Shown: one piece after another, positions 56,362 through 62,893 of the stretch
Layout of the letters: each line of letters begins with the position of its first letter
How positions within the stretch are numbered: the first letter of the stretch is position 1
Source: Bacillota bacterium
GTDB taxonomy: Bacteria > Bacillota > Sulfobacillia > Sulfobacillales > Sulfobacillaceae
Reading direction: 5' to 3'
Length of the DNA stretch: 62,893 nucleotides
Assembly (NCBI GenBank): GCA_021797675.1
Contig: JAJZZH010000147.1
Location: 1 to 62,893 of the forward strand
Made by a program: the position numbers and the translations under genes
Notes under the pieces: generated by a model
Database searches by the model: none
The model's input: only the letters and a program-made list of their open reading frames with translations
What the model was told of the DNA's origin: nothing

Positions 56362-57643
56362 CCGCGCGGTTTTGCTCCAGGAGCGTCTCGCCCGCTATCG
56401 CGCCCATCTCGGGATGGCTACCGACCACGGCGAACGGCTGCTGAAACGTCGTGAAACTCCGCCTTCCGCGTTGGCGGAGTCGGACGGAGTGACGACCGTG
56501 GAAAGGCGTTTTTCCCTGAGTGACCGGCATGGCCGCTACCGCTTGGGGCAATTTCGGGACGCGGTTAGCGCCTGGCAGACGGTGGACGCCGATCATCCGT
56601 TGTCAGCGCCGCACTTGGCGGCCGAGGATCTGCTGTTTTTTGATACCGAAACCACTGGATTGCATCACGGGGCGGGCACCCTGATCTTTCTGCTGGGATA
56701 TGCCCGTCTCCTCGATGAGGCAATCGTGGTGCGCCAGCATTTTCTTGCCTCCCCGGCTGCCGAGAAAGACCTCTACGCAACCTTCTTGGAGGGCGCGCGG
56801 GGTGGTCAACATCTCGTCACCTACAACGGGAAGGCCTTTGACTGGCCGCTAGTGTGCTCGCGCCATGCTCTCTTGCGCAGAGAAGTGCCTGACTTGCCGA
56901 ACTTTGGGCATTTCGATCTCTTGCCAGCTTGTCGCCGACTTTGGGAGAGCGAACTGCCTTCGTGTCGGCTGGCGGTCGTGGAACGCGAGAAACTGGAAGT
57001 CATCCGGGTTGGCGATATCCCCGGCTCCATGGCTCCCGCGCAATATTTTGCGTATCTGAGGAAGCAAGATTTCGAAACCATTCGGCCAGTGTTGGCCCAC
57101 AATGTGATGGACGTCTTGTCGCTCATTACGCTGTACACGCATTTGTCGGTGCTGATTGCGGGCTATCGCCGACGAGAGGGCATCACGAATCGGGAACGCA
57201 TGGCGGTGAGTCGCTGGTATGAAAGTCTGGGGCAGTGGGCCCTGGCCGGAGAAGGGTATCAAATCGTCGCCGAAAGTGCGGGGCCATGGCAACTGGCTGC
57301 CCGCGTTGCGCTGGGCCGTTGTCTGAAACGTCAGGGCGATTGGCAGGGCTCCTTGTCCACTTGGGAGGCGTGCCTTCCGCATCTGCAAGTGGCTCCGACG
57401 CGTGAGGCGGTACTGGTCGAGGTCGCCAAAATCTACGAACACCGCCTTGGCGACAATGCGTCGGCCTATCGTTATGCATGCCAAGCACGTGACGCGTGGC
57501 GAGCGAAGTGGCGGGCCCTGCGCCAACCTCCGGCGTCTCCTTGCCCTCACGATCGCCGCTTAGCGCGCCTGCAAGCGAAACTGGGCTGCCAGGGATCTGT
57601 AGAGCAGGGGGGGACGCGGAACATGGCCATGGATGGTCGTTGA
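56351..57643 (+). CDS. mrfB: MrfB-type RNase H-like exonuclease
   Basis: 430 residues equivalent to Bacillus YprB (MrfB), the exonuclease partner of MrfA. DEDD-type residues are visible in FFDTETTGLHHG, YNGKAFDWP and AHNVMDVLSL. A C-terminal TPR-like helical region (about 280-400) follows. GTG 56351 is preferred, 8 bases after GGGAGG; GTG 56342 lies inside that site. Confidence 0.92.
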   Translation: MSDDRAVLLQERLARYRAHLGMATDHGERLLKRRETPPSALAESDGVTTVERRFSLSDRHGRYRLGQFRDAVSAWQTVDADHPLSAPHLAAEDLLFFDTETTGLHHGAGTLIFLLGYARLLDEAIVVRQHFLASPAAEKDLYATFLEGARGGQHLVTYNGKAFDWPLVCSRHALLRREVPDLPNFGHFDLLPACRRLWESELPSCRLAVVEREKLEVIRVGDIPGSMAPAQYFAYLRKQDFETIRPVLAHNVMDVLSLITLYTHLSVLIAGYRRREGITNRERMAVSRWYESLGQWALAGEGYQIVAESAGPWQLAARVALGRCLKRQGDWQGSLSTWEACLPHLQVAPTREAVLVEVAKIYEHRLGDNASAYRYACQARDAWRAKWRALRQPPASPCPHDRRLARLQAKLGCQGSVEQGGTRNMAMDGR

Positions 57644-57674
57644 GGCGATGGGACAGCAGTCCCACGGTTCAACG

Positions 57675-58466
57675 CTATTGGGCGCCACCAGCCTGGGGTC
57701 TTGGCTGCCCATCAGAATCCTGACCGGTATCATTCGACGCGGGCCGACGGGGAGTCGGGCGTGCGAATAGCCTGTGCCCTCCTTTGGGCGATGGCAACGA
57801 GCGCTCGGAGGCTAGCTTTCCCTGGAACAGGGCTCTTCCGACAATGGCCCCCTGCAGGCCAGCTTGGTGCAGAACGACAAGGTCTGCGGCGGAGCGGACA
57901 CCGCCCGCCGCCCATACCTGGCGTCCCTCTACGGGCCAGCGAGTGAGCACGGAGAAATCGATGTTGCCCCGCGCCGTCTGGGCGGAAATGAGAAATCGGC
58001 GGATGCCCGCGGCTTCCGCCTCCGCCAGCACGGCGGCCGGCTCTCGGTGGGCTTGCCCGTGATCGGTCACCAGCCTGCCGCTTCGGAAGTCTAAAGCCAG
58101 AGCAACGTGCTCAGCGCCCACCGCCTCGGTCAGCCGACGCAGATGGCCCCGTTCCATGGCCAGCGTGCGGACAACAATCTGCTCCGCGCCCAGGGCCAGC
58201 AGCCGGCGCGCAACCGCAGGCGTACGGATGCCGCCACCAACCCAGAGCCGCAGGTCGGCGTGGGCCAAGCCTAGCAAGACAGCCGGCGCGAAGGCGGGAA
58301 GGGCTTCGATATGGTCTAAGTCTACCAAATAGAGCGTAGCTGCCCCCTCTGCTTTGAGGCTTAGGGCCAGCCGAAGGGGATGGCGCGAGATCGGGTGATC
58401 AGTATTGGCCGGGGGCAGCCAGACTGCCCCCCGGCCAATAGCCAGACACGGAATGATTTCAAACAT
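57675..58466 (-). CDS. HisA/HisF-like TIM barrel lacking expected catalytic Asp
   Basis: 263 residues with clear similarity to HisA (ProFAR isomerase): LYLVDLDHIEAL, LWVGGGIRT and AIVGRALFQGK align with the phosphate-binding and barrel motifs. But the first catalytic Asp (IIPALDL in HisA) reads IIPCLAI, and the TDISRDGT motif with the second reads SAQTARGNI. Asp in ALDFRSG is kept. A basic, Pro-rich tail of about 40 residues follows the barrel. AAGGAGG precedes the ATG. It lies 57 bp downstream of amt on the same strand and apart from any his operon. Probably a paralogue with a different role. Confidence 0.8.
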   Translation of the reverse strand: MFEIIPCLAIGRGAVWLPPANTDHPISRHPLRLALSLKAEGAATLYLVDLDHIEALPAFAPAVLLGLAHADLRLWVGGGIRTPAVARRLLALGAEQIVVRTLAMERGHLRRLTEAVGAEHVALALDFRSGRLVTDHGQAHREPAAVLAEAEAAGIRRFLISAQTARGNIDFSVLTRWPVEGRQVWAAGGVRSAADLVVLHQAGLQGAIVGRALFQGKLASERSLPSPKGGHRLFARPTPRRPASNDTGQDSDGQPRPQAGGAQ

Positions 58467-58523
58467 AGCAACCTCCTTGGTTCGAGTGCACTGGCTCGAC
58501 GCACCGCGGATAGGGTGGCTAAG

Positions 58524-59918
58524 CTAGCTGTCGGCCTCTAATTCCGCGTCGCCAGATACCCGCGTCCATTCGGGCGCACTCCGGTGCACAGCCACCTCGT
58601 CGTCGTCATACGCGGTCTCCCCATGGATAACCCGGTCGCCGCCCTCCAGCGCGATCTGCGGCAGGCGCAAGGGGACAAAGAGTCCGACGAGTTTAAGCAC
58701 ACCCCAGGTGGCGATGCCGTCCCAGGCGACCACGACGATCAGAGCGATGAGCTGGACCAGGAACTGGTGAGGATTGCCGTATAAGAGTCCGGTGACGCTT
58801 ACCGGCGCGTGGGTCTTGGCGTTGAGGTATTCGGCCATGGCCGGATCGGCTAGAAGTCCGGTCATTAGCCCGCCCACGGCTCCCGCTACGCCATGTGTGT
58901 GGATGACGCCTAAGGTGTCATCGACGCGCGCGAAGATCCCGCGTCGTCCCAACACATTCATCGTTATCCAGGGCAATAGGCCGGCGGCAACGCCAATCAA
59001 GATGGCTCCCACGCCGTTCACGTAACCCGCAGCAGGCGTAATCGCAACCAGGCCCGAAATCATGCCGTTGATCGCGCCGCTCAGGGATGCTTTGCCGGTG
59101 CCGTAGACGTCGGCCACCATCCACACCAGGGTAGCGGTGGCAGCGGCAAGATTGGTGTTGATGACGGCAGCGGCAGCGTCGGCATTGGCGAAATACGGGT
59201 CGCCGCCATTGAACCCGTTCCAGCCCAGCCACAAGATGCCAGCTCCCAAGAGCGCCATGAGCAGATTGTTAGCCGTAAAGCTTTCCCGGTCCCGGCGGAT
59301 TCGAGGTCCAATCACTGCGGCAGCCACAAACCCCGATACGCCAGCAGCGACGTGGATGACGTAGCCTCCGCTGTAATCCACCGCGCCCAACTGGGCCAGC
59401 CACCCGCCGCCCCAAAGCCAAAAGGCATTCACTGAGTACACCACGGTTGACCACAGCGGCACGAAGAGAACCCAGGCCTTAAAGTTCATGCGGCCCAACA
59501 CCGCCCCGGCCAGCAAGGCCGGGGCAATGGCGGCGAAGACGAACTGAAAGTAGATCAGGGCCGATCCTGGAAAATGCAATGAGGGCATCAAGCCGTGGAG
59601 CAAGGGAATGCCGGCTCGAGCCTCTTCAGCCAACGGACCCAAAACGGGTCCCGGGACGCCGATCAGGGAGGACCAAAAGCCGGGTCCGAAATGAACGGGG
59701 CTGCCGAAACCGAGGCGGTAGCCCCATAGCACCCAAACCACCAGGACGGCCGCAAAGGCATACACGACCATTAACGCGGAATTAACGGCAAATTTCCGTT
59801 TCACTAATCCGCCGTATAGTACAGCCAGTCCAGGAATGGACATCAGCCCGACCAACGTGGCGGCGACCAACTGCCAGGCGGTATCTCCCGCGCTGAGAAA
59901 TGGCAAGGAAGGTATCAC
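58524..59918 (-). CDS. amt: Ammonium transporter
   Basis: Amt/MEP family channel of about 464 residues and 11 membrane helices. Conserved: YGGLVKRK, the DYSGGYVIHVAAG helix (first pore His) and VIHTHGVAGAVGGLMTG (second pore His). The family N-terminal DTAW is present. GTG 59918 is preferred since AAGGGGG lies 8 bases upstream; GTG 59963 has none. No glnK follows; a HisA-like gene does. Confidence 0.95.
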   Translation of the reverse strand: MIPSLPFLSAGDTAWQLVAATLVGLMSIPGLAVLYGGLVKRKFAVNSALMVVYAFAAVLVVWVLWGYRLGFGSPVHFGPGFWSSLIGVPGPVLGPLAEEARAGIPLLHGLMPSLHFPGSALIYFQFVFAAIAPALLAGAVLGRMNFKAWVLFVPLWSTVVYSVNAFWLWGGGWLAQLGAVDYSGGYVIHVAAGVSGFVAAAVIGPRIRRDRESFTANNLLMALLGAGILWLGWNGFNGGDPYFANADAAAAVINTNLAAATATLVWMVADVYGTGKASLSGAINGMISGLVAITPAAGYVNGVGAILIGVAAGLLPWITMNVLGRRGIFARVDDTLGVIHTHGVAGAVGGLMTGLLADPAMAEYLNAKTHAPVSVTGLLYGNPHQFLVQLIALIVVVAWDGIATWGVLKLVGLFVPLRLPQIALEGGDRVIHGETAYDDDEVAVHRSAPEWTRVSGDAELEADS

Positions 59919-60249
59919 TGACAAATCCCCCTTCGTCGGGCTCGTTACTTTGTAATGTTTCACCCGAATATCGATATCTTATGTAAGTATTCTGCCGATG
60001 TCAAGCGAAAAAATTACAAAACAGGATCGGGTAATGTAAGATAATCCGGAAAGCTACGGAATCCGGGTCAGTTCGGGATCTCGGCCATGGTCTGGAGTGG
60101 GGTCAAAAATAAGGGGCTGGGCACCACGCGGGTCGCGTACTTGGTTTTTGGCGTTCGTGGGAAAGTGGCTAGCAAGGGGCGGCTGGGGAGGAATGCTCAG
60201 CGTCTAGGGGACCGAGTATCAAGCCGAACCTAAGCTGTCTGTCGCCGGC
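59919..60249. other. Noncoding region upstream of amt
   Basis: About 330 bp. AT-rich just before amt (59960-60050), including TTATGTAAGTAT and GTAATGTAAGATAAT, likely holding its promoter; no confident pair of boxes. Confidence 0.4.
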
Positions 60250-61130
60250 GGTCGCCCGCGAGTATGGGGCTGCCAGCGATGGATGGTCCTGAACAGCGGC
60301 CAGTTCAGGAGTTTGGGCAGGGAACGAAACGTGTAGCAGACAGCGCGTATGCGCGTCAACTTTGGGTGAGGTGTCCGAACTGCGGCGTGAACACCGTTCC
60401 GATCCCGAACCCGGGAGCAGACTTGCGCTCCGGTTTGAAGCATTTACGCTGAGCGTGATGTAGGAAATGCCCGTCCGAGCGGTGAGGGATCGCAAGGGAG
60501 CGGGGGGCCGCATTCTATCGCCCTCCTTGTTGGCCCGGCCGAATCGGCCGTGATGTTCGCCACGCCAGGCAAACAAGCCGTCACGGCCACCCGGCGGCCG
60601 TGAACGCCGTCACCGTGGACATGTCGCCCGCCCACCTTCAAGGCGTTACCTCGCACTGCCCCGAGACCGACATCACCTTCGACACATTTCACGTGATGAA
60701 ACTCCCTGGGCGACGCCCTTGATGCCGTGCGGAAGGTCAAGGCGCCCAGAACTCGCGGGCCCCCCAGTCGATCGACGCGTTCGCCAACTTGCGCCACGCC
60801 CATCCCCGAATGCGACGCGTTTAGGCCAGCCAAGAAACGATCCAGGAATTCTGGGACCAGCCGCCGGAAACGGCCGAAGCCTGCTTACGCCGTGGGGATT
60901 TTTGGTTCATCCGGTGCCGCCTCGATCCCCCTCGTCAGGCCTCCAAAGGCCCGCTAGGCCGGCGTCCTGCAGTATGCTCAGAGTCATCGGACGCGTGCGA
61001 TCTTGGAAGGCATCCATAGCCCACAAAGCTGCCAAAGCTCGGGTCCGTGGCTACCGGACGTGCACCATTTCATTCGTGTCATTCATCTGGCCGGCAAACT
61101 ACCGCGCCTCGTGGTGGGACGTACGGAAGT
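60250..61130 (+). pseudogene. ISL3-family transposase relic
   Basis: Scattered pieces in different frames, in the right order: CPNCG zinc-finger start near 60378, VTVDMSPAHLQGVTSH followed by ITFDTFHVMK at 60612-60710, GDALDAVRKVK near 60712-60742, ETIQEFWDQPPETAEACL near 60836-60890 and ILEGIHS with HFIRVIHLAGKLP near 60995-61100. Many frameshifts; dead element. Confidence 0.8.
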
Positions 61131-61226
61131 GGCGGTGACTCAGGACCACGCATTTAAGACGGCAAGAGCTTTGTCTGATTGTTGAACGGGGTGCCGTCCA
61201 AACGGCAGGTTCCTCGCGATAGGCCG

Positions 61227-62411
61227 TCATGAGCGGGAGGCCCGCGCTCTTGGGGCTGAGGGCCCCCAAGACTCGTTCCGCATTTCTTTCTGAACGACTG
61301 GGCGGCGGCCCCAGCCGAGCCTGTCGATGAGAAGTCGCCCTAACGCTATGCCGGGTTGCTCGACGATGCGAAAGGTGATTTCCGAAATTGCGAGACTGAC
61401 CGCAAGTCCCAGCAGCAGGCGCAGCAACCATCCGGATGTGGTGGGTGTGCTGGCGAACGCGAGACGGGCAATTTGGGCAAGAACGAGCCAGTGGACCAGG
61501 TAAATACTATAGCTCCGAGTCCCAATATATTGCAGCCAGCGATTTTGAATCAGCCACCGAATGCCACGGTAGTTGTGCCAGGTGAGCCAAACCAGGAGCA
61601 CGTTAGGCGCCACCCAGAGGAGGTTCGCTGCGTGAGCCGTCCATTGGCGTCCACCTAGAAACAGGGCAGCCAAAAGCCACAGAGTTGCCCAACCGGTCTT
61701 GGTTGGGCGTGCGCGGCAAGCGACGACGAGAAAGCCAGCGGCAAACCAGATCCACTGCACAGGAAAGGACCAGAGCAGAAAGGATTTGGCCCATCGCGGC
61801 CAGGGAAACCAGAGGTGATGCAGGAGCCACGGCCAACCCAGCGCTAGGACGAGGCCGGTGGCGAGCAAGATGCGGGAATCCACGCGCGGGAAGACCTTTT
61901 CCATAAGCCAGGGGAATAGGAAATAAAAGGTCATTTCCACGCCAATTGACCATTCCACCCCGATCCAGGAGTTTTGAAACCACGGTAACCAGCCGAAAAC
62001 AAAGGTCACATGGGTTAAAAGATTGGCCCAAGTAAAAATATGGTGTTTCATCGATGGCGGGACCACCGTGGGGTTGCCCGCATGAAGCAAGAACGCGGCG
62101 AGGAGGGTGAGATAGAACAGCGGAGCGATGCGCATGAACCGTCTTAACCAAAAAGCCTTGCGGGGCTCACGATCCACCTCGCTTCGGTGCTTCCAACTAA
62201 GGGCCAGAGTCAACGCGCTCACCATATAGAACAAGCCGACGCCTTCAGCGCCCTGACCGACAAAATCCATCCACCAGGGGCCATGGAAGAACGGCCGAAT
62301 GATATAGGCGTGAAAAATGACTACGCTTAAGATGGCAATGCCACGGAGTGCATCTAATTGGTGGTAATGCGGAGGCGAGACGGTAGCAGCCCGAGTTTTT
62401 TGTGTGATCAT
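61227..62411 (-). CDS. Acyltransferase-3 family membrane protein (OafA/YrhL-like)
   Basis: 394 residues with about ten membrane helices. The family R-x10-H motif is at ALRGIAILSVVIFH near residues 18-31. Such proteins O-acetylate or acylate sugars of the cell surface. ATG 62411 lies 7 bases after GGAGG; ATG 62417 is too close to the site, and a longer frame to 62468 adds an extra hydrophobic leader. Confidence 0.9.
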   Translation of the reverse strand: MITQKTRAATVSPPHYHQLDALRGIAILSVVIFHAYIIRPFFHGPWWMDFVGQGAEGVGLFYMVSALTLALSWKHRSEVDREPRKAFWLRRFMRIAPLFYLTLLAAFLLHAGNPTVVPPSMKHHIFTWANLLTHVTFVFGWLPWFQNSWIGVEWSIGVEMTFYFLFPWLMEKVFPRVDSRILLATGLVLALGWPWLLHHLWFPWPRWAKSFLLWSFPVQWIWFAAGFLVVACRARPTKTGWATLWLLAALFLGGRQWTAHAANLLWVAPNVLLVWLTWHNYRGIRWLIQNRWLQYIGTRSYSIYLVHWLVLAQIARLAFASTPTTSGWLLRLLLGLAVSLAISEITFRIVEQPGIALGRLLIDRLGWGRRPVVQKEMRNESWGPSAPRARASRS

Positions 62412-62460
62412 CGTCATCCCTCCAAGCAGAAGCATGGAAAACGGCAACAAAAAAATAAAG

Positions 62461-62501
62461 CTCGGCAAAGATGAAGGAAAAAACCTTTCATCTTTGCTGA
62501 G
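62461..62501. repeat. Long perfect-arm palindrome upstream of the acyltransferase
   Basis: GCAAAGATGAAGG and CCTTTCATCTTTGC flank AAAAAA, with CTC/GAG outside. It lies 50 bp before the start codon. It could be an operator, or a terminator for transcripts entering from the right. Confidence 0.75.
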
Positions 62502-62586
62502 AAATAGAAATAGACCTCATCAGAGGTTACCGGTCCAATTCGGTGGCTAACGCCCAAAGTCGCGGATGTCTGTGGCTTTATGCTAA

Positions 62587-62893
62587 CAGGAGGATTTTGG
62601 CGGAGGAAGCCAACTCGGCGATCTTCAGGAAGACTTCAAGGGCATTGGCTCAAATTGGCAGGGCAAGATGACGCCGGAGAAGCCCCAGATGCCCAACGTT
62701 ATGAGGCTTTTGCTCAAATCCGATAATTGGGAATGGCACCAGTTTACCTACCGAGCATTTTTGACCGCATTGGCACGTCAAGCCGCCCGGGAGGGGGTCG
62801 AAGTGCGGAAGGTGAAGCCCGCTTACACATCCATGATTGGCCGATTCAAGTACCAACCGCAGTACGGGATCAGCGTTCATCACGCGGCCGCGT
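62587..62893 (+). pseudogene. Transposase fragment cut by the window edge
   Basis: Open frame from 62587, running off the right edge. It encodes FTYRAFLTALARQAAREGVE, then KPAYTSMIGRFKYQPQYG and HHAAA, resembling the middle (RuvC-I to II region) of some TnpB/OrfB-like transposases. The TAA at 62584-62586 precludes an upstream N-terminus, so it is truncated or frameshifted unless it starts at ATG 62668. Confidence 0.55.

Overview
The window looks like chromosomal DNA from a GC-rich, endospore-forming member of the Firmicutes. Gene content and order (yqfC-yqfD-phoH-pgpH-ybeY-dgkA-cdd-era-recO-glyQ-glyS-ppsR-dnaG-sigA; hrcA-grpE-dnaJ-prmA-rsmE-rpsU-yqeY), the T-box leader on leuS, the CIRCE operator, the spore genes and the many GTG/TTG starts fit a deep Bacillota lineage such as Sulfobacillus. 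The genus is inferred from the style of the proteins and insertion sequences; no search was run.

Layout. 0-2.2 kb: an unrecognised gene and a decayed transposase. 2.1-5.2 kb: T-box-controlled leuS and a small membrane protein. 5.2-8.9 kb (minus): hsp20 and a two-gene ABC importer with a fused double permease. 9.0-11.4 kb: an orphan soluble histidine kinase and holA. 11.4-16.2 kb: an insertion-sequence graveyard (TnpB relics, IS1634-type relic, hairpin ends, 48-bp tandem repeats, a 151-bp dispersed repeat) interrupted by rpsT and an unusual SpoIIP-like gene. 16.2-25.2 kb: lepA, hemW, the heat-shock operon without dnaK, prmA, rsmE, a tiny zinc-ribbon protein, rpsU and yqeY. 25.2-27.7 kb: an unrecognised gene convergent with a translationally coupled pair, a diverged MqnC/MqnE-like radical SAM enzyme and a partner of unknown function. 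28.1-43.8 kb: a long, tightly overlapped housekeeping cluster for sporulation, ribosome maturation, cell envelope, glycyl-tRNA synthesis, primase and the main sigma factor. 43.9-49.4 kb: asnB (apparently starting at ATC), a DUF2508-like protein, folE, a broken MFS gene and an epimerase. 49.4-50.8 kb: RNase P RNA, rnhA and three tRNA genes. 50.8-54.0 kb: a second graveyard (integrase relic beside tRNA-Val, TnpB relic, second copy of the 11.4-12.7 kb element, nucleotidyltransferase relic) around an M50 protease gene. 54.0-57.6 kb: mrfA-mrfB DNA repair pair. 57.7-59.9 kb (minus): ammonium transporter followed by a HisA-like protein lacking expected catalytic aspartates. 60-62.9 kb: ISL3 relic, acyltransferase and a transposase fragment at the right edge.

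How the genes work together. Most of the core genes form translationally coupled runs (ATGA, GTGA or TTGA overlaps) serving translation, RNA processing, replication start and sporulation. The accessory points most worth checking are the ATC start of asnB, the SpoIIP-like protein without its usual histidines, the radical SAM pair, the HisA-like protein beside amt, the grpE-dnaJ junction without dnaK, and the two-copy TnpB-linked noncoding element.
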